Of a stretch of DNA of 64,000 nucleotides, positions 46,702 through 57,515 are shown one piece after another; position 1 is the first letter of the stretch; each line of letters begins with the position of its first letter. The stretch is from Tunturibacter psychrotolerans (GTDB taxonomy: Bacteria > Acidobacteriota > Terriglobia > Terriglobales > Acidobacteriaceae), in assembly GCF_040359615.1 (NCBI RefSeq), contig NZ_CP132942.1, positions 868,001 to 932,000 of the forward strand, read 5' to 3'. Position numbers and translations under genes: made by a program. Under the pieces are notes generated by a model. The model worked only from the letters and a program-made list of their open reading frames with translations. It did not search any database and was not told the DNA's origin.

Positions 46702-47718
46702 ATGGCCACATCGGCTTCACCGCAGCCACCTACGCCCGAGCGTTTTTTCAACGCTATAAACGCCTACGAGCAAACGGAGGCAATGAAGGCTGCCATTGAG
46801 CTTGAGATCTTCACAGCCATCGCCGAAGGCAATACCTGCGCTGCGACGATCGCGAAGCGCTGCCAGGGTGCCGAACGCGGCGTGGAGATTCTTTGCGATT
46901 ACTTAACGATTCATGGCTTCTTAACCAAGGAAGGGGCGGAGTACGGTCTCGCACCTGACTCAGCTTTTTTTCTGAACAAAGGTTCGCGGGCATACCTTGG
47001 CGGGGCCATTGAATTTCTGCTGAATCCGCGGATACGTGAAGGGCACGCGAGGCTGACTGAGGCGGTGCGTCAGGGAGGAAGTGCACTGGGCGAAGGAGCG
47101 CTGGAGCCGGACAACCCAGACTGGGTGAGGTTTGCGCGGGCGATGATGCCGCTGATGTTTATGCCGGCCCAGGTTATGGCTGGCGAGCTCGCAAAGGGCG
47201 GCGCGGTGAACAAGGTGCTGGATATCGCTGCTTCGCATGGCCTCTATGGAATCTCCGTTGCGAAACAGAATGCCGCTGCGCACATCTACGCGTCGGATTG
47301 GAAGAATGTGCTCGAAGTTGCGCGGGAGAATGCGCAGGCGATGGGGGTTGCCGATCGCTACCATCTGCTTCCGGGGAGTGCCTTCGACGTGGATTTTGGC
47401 GGCGATTACGATCTGGCGCTGGTGACAAACTTCCTGCATCATTTCGATCTGCCTACATGTACGGCATTCATGCGGAAGGTATATGCATCGCTTAGGCCGG
47501 GAGGACGGGCTGCCATTGTTGAATTTGTTCCCAATGCTGATCGGGTAACGCCGCCGACTGCGGCAGCCTTCAGCCTGGTGATGCTGGCTTCTACTCCCGC
47601 AGGCAATGCGTATACCTTCCAAGAGATCGAGAGTCTTTCGAGAGAGGCTGGCTTTGTGCGAGCGGAGCTAGCGCCGCCGCCGATTGGCCTCGGTCGCCTG
47701 ATCATTGCTTACCGGTGA
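46702..47718 (+). CDS. SAM-dependent O-methyltransferase-like protein
   Basis: The 338-residue protein has an N-terminal winged-helix dimerisation domain (EAMKAAIELEIFTAIAEG...) and a Rossmann SAM domain (VNKVLDIAASHGLYGISVA, then YDLALVTNFLHHFDLP and LRPGGRAAIVEF). The glycine-rich loop is altered (DIAASHG rather than DxGxGxG). The architecture matches plant-type O-methyltransferases and related enzymes of secondary metabolism. AGGAGAG lies before the ATG. It is divergent from the alcohol dehydrogenase. Confidence 0.88.
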   Translation: MATSASPQPPTPERFFNAINAYEQTEAMKAAIELEIFTAIAEGNTCAATIAKRCQGAERGVEILCDYLTIHGFLTKEGAEYGLAPDSAFFLNKGSRAYLGGAIEFLLNPRIREGHARLTEAVRQGGSALGEGALEPDNPDWVRFARAMMPLMFMPAQVMAGELAKGGAVNKVLDIAASHGLYGISVAKQNAAAHIYASDWKNVLEVARENAQAMGVADRYHLLPGSAFDVDFGGDYDLALVTNFLHHFDLPTCTAFMRKVYASLRPGGRAAIVEFVPNADRVTPPTAAAFSLVMLASTPAGNAYTFQEIESLSREAGFVRAELAPPPIGLGRLIIAYR

Positions 47719-47832
47719 TTTGGGTGAGTACCGGAGTGCGCAGTCAGCGTTCGATGGAGTCGTTGGGCCGGGATGCGTGGCTTTTGTGCGAGGAGGCGTA
47801 AAATCCTCCGGCGGAGTATGTAGGAGGGTGGA

Positions 47833-48465
47833 ATGCTGCGACGTCTTTTCACGTTAACGGTGGGCCTGCTGATTGCGGTTCCTGTACTGGCGAAGAATAA
47901 GGCGGAGAAGAGTGTGCCGGATTACATTCTTCACGCACACACGGTAGCGGTGATCGTCGATCCGGGCGCGGGAATTGATATTGAAGATCCGCGGGCAAAT
48001 CAGGTTGCGCAAAAGGATGTTGAAACCGCACTGCTGAATTGGGGAAGGTTTCAGCCGATGATCAGCACCCAGCAGGCGGACCTGATCATCGTGGTTCGCA
48101 AAGGACACGCTCGGGTGGTGGATCAGACCGTCAGCGATCCCCGGCAGAATAATCGGGTGGGGATGATTGACCCTACGGCGAATGGTGTGTCGATTGGCGC
48201 TCAGCATGGCAGGCAACCGGACGGGACCGGCTCGGGAATGCCCGATGCATCAGACCGCGACTCCGCACATCCGCAGTCGGAGGTCGGAACGACGGAGGAT
48301 ACGTTCATTGTCTACAACGGCGATGGCAAACAGCCTCTCGATGGCCCGGTCGGGTGGAGTTATATCGCGAAGAATGGGCTTCATTCGCATAACGTTCCTG
48401 CCGTGGATGAGTTTAAGAAGGCTGTGGCAGCGGGGGATAAGGCTGCTGCTGCTAAGCATCCGTAG
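47833..48465 (+). CDS. Exported protein of unknown function
   Basis: The 210-residue product has a signal peptide (MLRRLFTLTVGLLIAVPVLA) and a soluble domain with VAVIVDPGAGIDIEDPRANQ and QQADLIIVVRKGHARVVD, a pattern seen in periplasmic proteins of this phylum but with no name I can give. The middle (about 115-155) is Gly/Asp/Gln-rich and likely disordered. A strong AGGAGG site supports the start. Confidence 0.75.
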   Translation: MLRRLFTLTVGLLIAVPVLAKNKAEKSVPDYILHAHTVAVIVDPGAGIDIEDPRANQVAQKDVETALLNWGRFQPMISTQQADLIIVVRKGHARVVDQTVSDPRQNNRVGMIDPTANGVSIGAQHGRQPDGTGSGMPDASDRDSAHPQSEVGTTEDTFIVYNGDGKQPLDGPVGWSYIAKNGLHSHNVPAVDEFKKAVAAGDKAAAAKHP

Positions 48466-48624
48466 TTGGGTGTTTTCTCTTATTTTTGAGTTGTTTGGCG
48501 GAGCTGAAGGTCGTTTTCTGTGAAGACAGCCTGAGGTAGAGATAATGCCCGATGGGGACCTGCAAGCAAGCAAAAACCCGTAAAATAGAGGAGATACGTA
48601 AAAAGCAAAGGACGATTGAGGCAG

Positions 48625-49557
48625 ATGGCAATGGGAACGCAAGAGGTTTTGGCTGGACAGGTAGATGCGGCGGCGAAGGTTGCCGGGCTGGTAGTGATTT
48701 CGAGTGAGGTGGGGCAGGATTTCTCGGGTAATCCGACGACGCGATTCAAGCTGGCGTTGGTTGCGGACCGGGCGAAGACGCAGGTGCTGGAGCTGAGCGA
48801 CAAGTTCGATTTCAGCCGCGCGGATATGCTGGCTGAGGTTGGGGTTTATCTGGCGGAGGCGGCGAAGCGGTTGAAGAATCCGCGACCGGACTGCTACCTG
48901 ACGCTGCATGGTTTGCCGTTGAGCTTCGAGAAGTTCACCTGGCCATTCCATGAGTCAACCTCGGGCGCGGATACGTTTCTGGTGCATGGCGAGGTTCGCC
49001 TGCAGGATGGGGAAGAGAACCCGCTGCATGCCAAGGTGGCGGCTTCGATGACAGTAACGTTTGCGGAGATCGTGAAGGCTCCGGAGCAGCCGTTTGCGGA
49101 AGGGTTTATCTACAACGCCGTGCGCAAGACGATGGATCAGGGGCAGCTGGAGCTGGTGAAGAGTGGTAACCGGCAGCCGGTTCCTGTGACGACGCGCTTT
49201 TACAGCCCGTGGAAGAAGCGGTTTAATTTCAACGACACGACCGAAGGGAAGCGGCAGGAGTATCTGGCAGCGAAGGTGTTCTGGCTGTCGGGAGTGCTGG
49301 GTGGCGGACACCCGGTTTGGTTGCTCGATCCTCGGGATGCGCAGTATCTGAACTCGACGGTGGAGGAGCTAAAGAAGACGGCTGCGGCGCTGGCAGGCGA
49401 GGGACTGATTCATCTTGCGGCGGATACCGAATATGCAACTCCGACTGAGGCCTTGATGGGCCATCGCGCACAGTATGCAGCGGAATTGGCCCATGCGCTG
49501 GCGTTCATCAAGCCGACGTTTAATGAGGAGATGCGCGGCGGCCATACAAATATGTAA
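48625..49557 (+). CDS. Conserved cytoplasmic protein of unknown function
   Basis: The 310-residue soluble protein has no signal or membrane segment. It contains LSDKFDFSRADMLAEVGVYLAEAA, DCYLTLHGLPLSFEKFTWPFHEST and VFWLSGVLGGGHPVWLLDPRDAQYL. I do not recognise the family. The ATG at 48625 was chosen over TTG at 48616; AGGAC lies about 12 bases upstream. Confidence 0.72.
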   Translation: MAMGTQEVLAGQVDAAAKVAGLVVISSEVGQDFSGNPTTRFKLALVADRAKTQVLELSDKFDFSRADMLAEVGVYLAEAAKRLKNPRPDCYLTLHGLPLSFEKFTWPFHESTSGADTFLVHGEVRLQDGEENPLHAKVAASMTVTFAEIVKAPEQPFAEGFIYNAVRKTMDQGQLELVKSGNRQPVPVTTRFYSPWKKRFNFNDTTEGKRQEYLAAKVFWLSGVLGGGHPVWLLDPRDAQYLNSTVEELKKTAAALAGEGLIHLAADTEYATPTEALMGHRAQYAAELAHALAFIKPTFNEEMRGGHTNM

Positions 49558-49596
49558 TGTTGGCAACGATCAGCAGTGTTTCAACCGCGAAATTTG

Positions 49597-49610
49597 CCAG
49601 TAATTACTGG
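49597..49610. promoter_or_regulatory. Perfect palindrome before a small exported-protein gene
   Basis: CCAGTAATTACTGG is a perfect 14-base palindrome 67 bases before the ATG of the 108-residue protein, followed closely by TATGGT. It is a plausible operator overlapping the promoter; no regulator can be assigned. Confidence 0.4.
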
Positions 49611-49676
49611 GGTATGGTAAGTTCCCTTTGGCCTTCAGGAGCATCTATTGAGCCTGCAAGGAAAAGAGGAAACACG

Positions 49677-50003
49677 ATGAAGCTAACTCGAATTGCAACA
49701 CCACTGATGGCAGTGGCACTTATGGGCGGCGCAACACTTTTCGCAGGCGCCCAGGCGAACCAGGCACCAACGACCGAGAGCCGGAGCTGGAACACGCCTC
49801 CTCCGGGAACGGAACAGGCGCAGTCGGCATACCGTGATGGAGTTGAAGCGGCACAGCTGGATATGGCGGCGAAGCGAAAGATCGAGGCGAAGTCGTCTCA
49901 CTTGTATCTACACCCACCGGTGAAGGGAGCAGCTCGCGACGAGTATCGTTCGAACTTCACTGTTGGATATGAGGCTGCGGTGAAGCACAACTCAGGCGCG
50001 TAG
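49677..50003 (+). CDS. Small exported protein of unknown function
   Basis: The 108-residue product has a signal peptide (MKLTRIATPLMAVALMGGATLFAGAQA). The mature part is charged, with EQAQSAYRDGVEAAQLDMAAKRKIEAKSSH and a terminal DEYRSNFTVGYEAAVKH. No domain is recognised. The start at 49677 is set by the signal peptide and an AGAGGAAA site; the longer frame from 49557 is unlikely. Confidence 0.75.
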   Translation: MKLTRIATPLMAVALMGGATLFAGAQANQAPTTESRSWNTPPPGTEQAQSAYRDGVEAAQLDMAAKRKIEAKSSHLYLHPPVKGAARDEYRSNFTVGYEAAVKHNSGA

Positions 50004-50040
50004 TTGCCGTAAGTTTTTGATGAAGTTGTGAGATGTCGAG

Positions 50041-50070
50041 AAGAGGGCTCCCGATGGGGCCCTTTTCTTT
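50041..50070 (+). terminator. Intrinsic terminator of the small exported-protein gene
   Basis: AGAGGGCTCC, loop CGAT and GGGGCCCTTTT pair well and are followed by CTTTT, 38 bases after the stop. Confidence 0.75.
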
Positions 50071-50079
50071 TGCGGGTGG

Positions 50080-50526
50080 CTAAATCGCGGTCTGGGCGCT
50101 GAGTTGGTTGTGGGTAATGGCGACTCCGCAGTGTGTGCAGAACGACGCGGAAGGATCGATGGGGCTGCTGCAAGACGGGCAGTACGAGAGTGCAGCGGCA
50201 GCTTCGCTGTTGTGGATCGAACTGCCAAGGATCTGACTGGAGATATAGATTGCCTGAGCCGTGTTGTACTGGCGAACGCGATCTGGCATAAAGAAGCATT
50301 CGATAACGCCGAGGATTGCAGTGATGCCTGTCCAGAAGAAGATGAGGTAGACGATGCCTGCGGTGTTTCGGCGGAGGTAAAAGTGGTGGATACCGAATGC
50401 GCCAAGGAAGAGCGCGAGCAGGACGCCAGTCGTCTCGTCTTTGCGGGCGCGTTCGTACTCGGCATAGAACCAGGCGCGCTGCTGGTCGGTCATGCTGGCG
50501 GTGTAGAGAGGATCGATGATCTGCAT
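50080..50526 (-). CDS. TM2-domain protein with zinc ribbon
   Basis: The 148-residue protein has a TM2 domain (two helices: VLLALFLGAFGIHHFYLRR and GIVYLIFFWTGITAILGVIE) and a C-terminal zinc ribbon CPSCSSPIDPSASFCTHCG. TM2 proteins are small inner-membrane proteins of unclear function. The ATG at 50526 has AAGGTGAG ahead of it; the longer frame to 50616 does not. It converges on the small exported protein. Confidence 0.88.
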   Translation of the reverse strand: MQIIDPLYTASMTDQQRAWFYAEYERARKDETTGVLLALFLGAFGIHHFYLRRNTAGIVYLIFFWTGITAILGVIECFFMPDRVRQYNTAQAIYISSQILGSSIHNSEAAAALSYCPSCSSPIDPSASFCTHCGVAITHNQLSAQTAI

Positions 50527-50736
50527 GATTTTGCTCACCTTAATGAATGCAAGGAGAAATACGTTGCGAAATGAGCGGCGGTTCCCGATTCTCAATGCTT
50601 CGCGTCTGATCAACAACTCTATGCCGACTCGAATGGTCGCAATTTACAAGAAATTTCAGTGGGCGTAGAGTTGCGACAAATCACGGGCAACGTGATGACT
50701 TGATCGTGAGTCAGATGGAAGAAAGCAGGAGGTTGT

Positions 50737-50946
50737 ATGCAGGCAGTTCATAACGGACAGTGCGGACTTTGCAATCACTTTGGCGAGCATCACGCGAAGA
50801 GTTCGGTGTTGGTCACGATTTTGACGAGCAAGAAAGCAGATGCGGCCGTGTTGGATGAGTGTGGTCATCCGAAGCATGCTGCATTGCACCTGAAGGTTTC
50901 GCCCATCAGCGGATGCGATGGGTTTGTACCGGCGGCGCAGGCCTAA
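50737..50946 (+). CDS. Small Cys/His-rich protein
   Basis: The 69-residue product is preceded by a perfect AGGAGG site and has four cysteines and several histidines (CGLCNHFGEHH, then CGHPKHAALH, then SGCDGF). The spacing suggests a bound metal such as zinc. No named domain is recognised. The strong ribosome site makes it a real gene despite its size. Confidence 0.7.
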   Translation: MQAVHNGQCGLCNHFGEHHAKSSVLVTILTSKKADAAVLDECGHPKHAALHLKVSPISGCDGFVPAAQA

Positions 50947-50965
50947 TTTTTCTGAATTAGAAAGG

Positions 50966-50999
50966 CGACGCGGTTGAGTCGGGCAGACTTGCCGCGTCG
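50966..50999. terminator. Hairpin between convergent genes
   Basis: CGACGCGG and CCGCGTCG pair perfectly around an 18-base loop, 19 bases after the small Cys/His gene and before the GT2 gene stop. No clean T run follows. Confidence 0.5.
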
Positions 51000-51027
51000 T
51001 GTTGCGTTTGTATACGGCTTCGCTTTC

Positions 51028-52179
51028 TTAGCGGCGGTTCATTCCGAGCAGGCTGAGAAAGAAGCTGCCGAAGATGGCCTCTACCCCCAACATGAAGCAG
51101 GTTGCTGAAGGCAGGGTGAGGCGAAGCATGCGTTGGGGAGAGAGATTTCCGAATCCGGCACCGTGCCAAATGTGAAGGGCGTAGCCGAGGATGCCGATAC
51201 CAAGCAGAAGAAGTGCGGTTCCGAACAGCAAACCTACTTCGAGATTGATGTAGTTGAAGATGCGCTCGAACTTTGGATTGGGCGGGAGGAAGCCTTCTTG
51301 TGTGCCGAAGACGCGGGCGCTTACGGCGAAGACGGAGATGTGGGCTCCGATGAGGACGAGGCCGAGAGCGTAGGTTAGCGTGTCGACATCGAAGGTCCAG
51401 CGACCAACGGTTTGTGGACCGGGGATGAGCCAGAGCGAGAGAAGGACGCCGACGAAGAAGGTGACGACGCCGGGAATTAGAAAGAGCCAGCGTGGACTGA
51501 AGAGTAGAAGGAAGCGGAGGTGACGCCAGCCGTCGCGCCAGGATCGGAGGTGGGGTGGGCGGCTGCGGCCGTCGGGCGAGAGCGTGGTGGGGACCTCGGT
51601 CATGCGGAGGCCCGCGAGCGAGGACTTTACGACCATCTCGGAGGCGAACTCCATTCCGGTGGTACGGAGGTTGAGCGCGAGGATGGGATCGCGGCGGAAG
51701 GCTCGGAGTCCGCAGTGGAAGTCGCGGACGGGGATACGGAAGAAGATGCGGCCGATGGAGGAGAGGACGGGGTTGCCGAGATAACGATGGAGTGGCGGCA
51801 TCGCTCCGGGCTCGATGGAACCGGAGAAGCGGTTGCCCATGACCAGGTCATAGCCTTCGTCGAGCTTTGGGAGAAAGCGAGGGAGATGCTCGAAGTGGTA
51901 GCTGGCGTCGGCGTCGGCCATCAGGACGTATCTGCCGCGGGCTGCTTCGATTCCGGCGATGAGAGCTGCGCCATAGCCGCGCGTGGGAACGTTGACGACG
52001 TGGGCTCCCTCGTCGGTTGCAATCTTTTGGGAGCCGTCGGTGCTGCCGTTGTCGGCAACGACGACCTCGCCTGCGACGTTGTTGTCTCGGAGAGCGGTGA
52101 CCGCTTGACGAACGCAGAAGGCTAGTGTCTCTGCCTCGTTAAGGCATGGCATAAGGATGGTTACAGTCAGATCGCTCAT
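51028..52179 (-). CDS. GT2 glycosyltransferase, dolichyl-phosphate-mannose-synthase-like
   Basis: The 383-residue protein has a GT-A domain (TILMPCLNEAETLAFCVRQ, VVADNGSTDGSQKIA, ADADASYHFEHLPRFLPKL, GNRFSG) and three or four C-terminal helices. Such enzymes load sugars on polyprenyl phosphate, supplying GT-C enzymes. It is 25 bases downstream of a GT-C gene, so the two likely work together. The start at 52179 fits the first strand. Confidence 0.92.
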   Translation of the reverse strand: MSDLTVTILMPCLNEAETLAFCVRQAVTALRDNNVAGEVVVADNGSTDGSQKIATDEGAHVVNVPTRGYGAALIAGIEAARGRYVLMADADASYHFEHLPRFLPKLDEGYDLVMGNRFSGSIEPGAMPPLHRYLGNPVLSSIGRIFFRIPVRDFHCGLRAFRRDPILALNLRTTGMEFASEMVVKSSLAGLRMTEVPTTLSPDGRSRPPHLRSWRDGWRHLRFLLLFSPRWLFLIPGVVTFFVGVLLSLWLIPGPQTVGRWTFDVDTLTYALGLVLIGAHISVFAVSARVFGTQEGFLPPNPKFERIFNYINLEVGLLFGTALLLLGIGILGYALHIWHGAGFGNLSPQRMLRLTLPSATCFMLGVEAIFGSFFLSLLGMNRR

Positions 52180-52204
52180 TGTTTGCATGCTACCAAAGTG
52201 ATGC

Positions 52205-54049
52205 TTAGTGGCTTGCGGCACCAGGGTGTGTGTTTTCCGTAGAAGATGATGTCTCAGGAAGGTTGAGTGGAAGGGCGTAGAAGGGGGAACTGTCCAGTTC
52301 GCGCCAGCCGGCGGAGATGGGATTGGTGCCAGTCATGAGGCCGGGGGTGAAGTAGCCGATGAGGACCTTGCCACCCTCGCTGCGCACGGTATCAATGGCC
52401 TGGTCGCGGTTCGGCATATTGGCGAGAGCGGAGTAAACAGGGTCCTCGGCCGGCTTGTAGATCTCGGTGAGGATGCGGACGCCGGCCAATCTTGCCCAGT
52501 AGTGGGTGTCGAGGCACGCCTTGTCTCCAATACAAGCGACGGTATCGCCAGGGCCGACGCCGAGGGCATTGAGCGCGTGCGCTGCTCCGTAGGTGTCAGG
52601 GTCGTACCATCCAGCGGGAGTCTGGGCGACCTTGAAGTTGCGTCGCAGTTCTCCGACTATTCGAGCCGATTCGCCTACTGCCAGGAGCGCAAGTAAAAGC
52701 ACGATGGCAGAGGTCATGTTTTGGGCCGTGGAGGCTGGCACCTTGGCAGAATGGCGGAGCGCGGCGAAGGCAGGCAGGAGCACGGCGAGAAAGCCAAATG
52801 CGATGTATCGATCTTCTACGTTGACCATACTGTAGATGCAGAAGACGCCAGCACCGAGCAGGATGGGGGTAAGCCAGAATGCATTGGCGCGCGGTCTCCA
52901 ATCGAGGCGCAGGCGCGCTCCGATGACGAAGAGGACGGCAAGTAGCACCCAGGCTTCCGGATGGTTTGCGATGTAGCGGAGGATGCGCACCAGGCACGCG
53001 ATCGTGACGGAGACCTGGAGATGAGGGTTCATGTGGACTTTGATGTGTTCGTTCCAGAACGATGCATCAAACCAGTCGGGATAGGTACCGTAGGGCAGTT
53101 GTTTGTAGCTGACAACGACTGGTGATTTCAGGAGAACTTTGTTGGGATGCGTCAGGTGAACTTCGGCGGCGCCGAATGAAGAGGTCTGGTCGGGCTGGAG
53201 GTGCATTTTTTCGGTGCCGCTGACAAACCAGGCATAGTTAAGGTTGCCGGAGTCGCCGAAGTCGAAGCGGCCTTTTTGTTTGGAGAGTGCGGCGATGAAG
53301 GGACCGGCGACGAGGGAGAAGCAGATAAGAGCGAGTGCAGCTGCGGCGGCGATGCGGACAGGGGCGTGTCGTTGCCAGAAGGCGCGGAAGAGAATAAGGG
53401 CCAGAATGCAGAGGAGGGTGAAGAGGAAGGCAAAGGATTTGGTGAGGTAGGCGAGGCCGAGGGTGATCCCCATGAGCGCGGCGTAACGGAGATGGCTGGT
53501 GGCGAGATGCTTTAGGAGCGCGGCGAGACCGAGAAGCAGGAAGGCTTGAAGGAGCGCGTCGGGACGGACCTTGCCCATGCTGAGTTCGCGCTGGGTGGAG
53601 ATGATGAGAATGGCGACGCCGAGGTAGCGGAGGGTGTAGCGGTCGAGGAGAAAAGACGCGAGGCTTGAGGTGGAGTCTTCGCGGAGCTCACGCAGTTGGA
53701 CGAGTGCGTCGGTGAAGGCGACGATGGCGAGCATCTCCAGGAGGAAGATGCCGAAGTTGACCATGTAGTAGGCGTGGAGCTCGTTGTAGCGTGTGGAATG
53801 GAAGAGCGTGTGGCCGAGCGAGAGGGCGGCTGGGTAGAGGGGGTTCCAGTAGCCGTTGATGACGGCGTGCCAGTTGTGTGCGCGGATGAGGTCGCCAATG
53901 TCCATGTAGGAGACCGCGTCGCCGTCGATCTGGTAGGGGTCGTAAAGGGCGTAGCCGAAGGTGACGAGTGCGGCGAGAAAGCAGTAGATGGGCCAAAGAC
54001 GACGCAGCCAGTAGGGGAGACGGTTGGACTCCGGCGTTGGGAGTGTCAT
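52205..54049 (-). CDS. GT-C membrane glycosyltransferase-like protein
   Basis: The 614-residue protein has an N-terminal helix, the acidic luminal loop YQIDGDAVSYMDIGDLIR (likely catalytic), about ten helices, and a C-terminal soluble domain of about 150 residues with YDPDTYGAAHALNALGVG. The layout fits PMT-like GT39/GT83 enzymes. GAGG precedes the ATG. It forms an operon with the GT2 gene, a common pair for polyprenyl-sugar transfer. Confidence 0.85.
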   Translation of the reverse strand: MTLPTPESNRLPYWLRRLWPIYCFLAALVTFGYALYDPYQIDGDAVSYMDIGDLIRAHNWHAVINGYWNPLYPAALSLGHTLFHSTRYNELHAYYMVNFGIFLLEMLAIVAFTDALVQLRELREDSTSSLASFLLDRYTLRYLGVAILIISTQRELSMGKVRPDALLQAFLLLGLAALLKHLATSHLRYAALMGITLGLAYLTKSFAFLFTLLCILALILFRAFWQRHAPVRIAAAAALALICFSLVAGPFIAALSKQKGRFDFGDSGNLNYAWFVSGTEKMHLQPDQTSSFGAAEVHLTHPNKVLLKSPVVVSYKQLPYGTYPDWFDASFWNEHIKVHMNPHLQVSVTIACLVRILRYIANHPEAWVLLAVLFVIGARLRLDWRPRANAFWLTPILLGAGVFCIYSMVNVEDRYIAFGFLAVLLPAFAALRHSAKVPASTAQNMTSAIVLLLALLAVGESARIVGELRRNFKVAQTPAGWYDPDTYGAAHALNALGVGPGDTVACIGDKACLDTHYWARLAGVRILTEIYKPAEDPVYSALANMPNRDQAIDTVRSEGGKVLIGYFTPGLMTGTNPISAGWRELDSSPFYALPLNLPETSSSTENTHPGAASH

Positions 54050-54186
54050 GCGGTGGGGAGGTCCTCCGGTGTGGATGTATCCATCATCGCAGATGGGTGC
54101 GGCTGAACGACTGTTACTTCTGTGGCAGAATGCAAACTACAACGGGCCGCAGCCTATGCTGTCAGCGATGACTTGAGTTCTTGACC

Positions 54187-55524
54187 ATGTATTATGCCGC
54201 AGTGCGACAAATCAGAATGATAATGCTCTTCTGTGGATTGAGCGGATTGGCTCCCCTGTGGGCGCAGTTTGTAAACTTTCCTCAGATCCAAGGTGAACGT
54301 GTTGACTCCGATGTGGCGATCAACAGAGCTCTGAAGAACTCTTCACTAATAGAAGCGGGCAAACCGTTTCACGCTGTCCTGGAGATTGGGGATGCCGGAT
54401 CGCCTTATCGAGGTCGGGTGGAAGCATGGTGGGCGGGACCGCAGAAGTATAAAACCATCATAACGTCGCCAACTTTCAGCCAGACTCGGATCGTAAACGG
54501 CACACAGGCGATGGAGACCAACTCCGGGGATTACTACCCTCGCTGGCTTGAAGATTTCGTTGATGCAATTCTTGATCCGGTTCCAATGATCGAGAACTTT
54601 CGAGGCCGACGTGGGACTGTTATGGTTGGCTCTTCTATTACCAATAGCTGCATCAATCGAGATGACCGTCCGGGCGGCATCACGGATCAGGCGACCTGGG
54701 GAATGATTTGCTTTAGCGGATCGGAGCCACGCTTGCAGTCGGTGCTGACCATGAACTACGACATGAATTTCGAGGGGTGGAAGAGCTTCGGGCATAAACA
54801 GATCGCTCGAAAGTATAAGACGTCGGTGCTTGACTATAAGGAGGTTGCTGCTTCCTTGACGACCTTAGAAGAGTTGCGAGGAGCCTCAGAGGAACTGTTC
54901 TTAGTGACGCAACCCACTCCTTCTGAACAGCAGATCAGGACGTCCTTCGTCTCCACGTTGAAGGAGGAAAGTTTGCTTGAAGATGCTCCGAAGATTGACT
55001 GGCCTATAGTCCGCGAAGGAAAAACAGATGGTTACATGATTGTCTATGCCAGAACGGACCGCACAGGTCAGGTGCGAGAGACGGCAAAGCATAATTCGGA
55101 CCAGCCGGGGCTTGAGAGCTTTGGGATGGAACAAGCTTTGCGCTACAAATTCAACCCGCTTATAGTCAACGGCGTTGCCGTGCAGATGGAAATGCCACTC
55201 GTACTGCACTTCACTTCGAAGATAGCTGACCCGCTACCGGTCCTTCGAGGCGCGGAGTTGCTCAAGCAGATCAGCGGTTGTAATGCGCAGCTTGTTTCCG
55301 TGATGCCTTCTATTGAAGGCATCGCGGCTACCCACATTTCAGTAAATGAAGACGGCAAACTCACAGGTGAGGGCTACGGCCCTCAGGTAGACCCCGGGAT
55401 TCCGGCAGTTCTGATTATGAACAGGCCTTTGGAATGCCATTTTGCACCTCTCGTACGGAACGGTGTGGTGACCTATTATCACGGCGAGCTTTACAGCCGT
55501 GGACTTACCCTAACCGTACATTAA
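54187..55524 (+). CDS. Exported protein with two TonB-C-like units
   Basis: The 445-residue product has a signal peptide (cleavage near PLWAQF) and an N-terminal beta-rich domain (about 30-250: VEAWWAGPQKYKTIITSPTF). Two later segments, YMIVYARTDRTGQVRET...ALRYKFNPLIVNGVAVQMEMPLVLHF and THISVNEDGKLTGEG...ECHFAPLVRNGVVTYYH, resemble TonB C-terminal domains. It has no proline-rich spanner and no inner-membrane anchor beyond the signal, so it is not a classical TonB. Start could be TTG at 54181 or ATG at 54187. Confidence 0.72.
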   Translation: MYYAAVRQIRMIMLFCGLSGLAPLWAQFVNFPQIQGERVDSDVAINRALKNSSLIEAGKPFHAVLEIGDAGSPYRGRVEAWWAGPQKYKTIITSPTFSQTRIVNGTQAMETNSGDYYPRWLEDFVDAILDPVPMIENFRGRRGTVMVGSSITNSCINRDDRPGGITDQATWGMICFSGSEPRLQSVLTMNYDMNFEGWKSFGHKQIARKYKTSVLDYKEVAASLTTLEELRGASEELFLVTQPTPSEQQIRTSFVSTLKEESLLEDAPKIDWPIVREGKTDGYMIVYARTDRTGQVRETAKHNSDQPGLESFGMEQALRYKFNPLIVNGVAVQMEMPLVLHFTSKIADPLPVLRGAELLKQISGCNAQLVSVMPSIEGIAATHISVNEDGKLTGEGYGPQVDPGIPAVLIMNRPLECHFAPLVRNGVVTYYHGELYSRGLTLTVH

Positions 55525-55536
55525 TAGAAACAATAA

Positions 55537-55566
55537 AAAACGCGACAGCCGGAGCCATCGCGTTTT
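55537..55566. terminator. Bidirectional terminator after rpoD
   Basis: AAAACGCGA and TCGCGTTTT pair around a 12-base loop between the convergent rpoD and exported-protein genes, with A and T runs on both sides. Confidence 0.85.
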
Positions 55567-55597
55567 ATTTGTTCAGTACGCCTGTTACTTGCCTCGG

Positions 55598-57307
<1,710 letters not shown>

Positions 57308-57515
57308 GGCTGTGCGCACTCCTGCGAAAGATTCTGGTAATTGGGATGCCGCTGGTGGTAATTGTGGTATTCAAGCGGATTGATCCCTTGGTTGTAACGT
57401 AATGGGCAGGGAGCAGATCGCGGTGTAGACCGCTTTGGCAAGCCCGATTGACTCTACAAAGAGTCTGGGCATTCGAAGGCACACGTCCCCAGCGAATCAC
57501 AGGATACCACAATAC

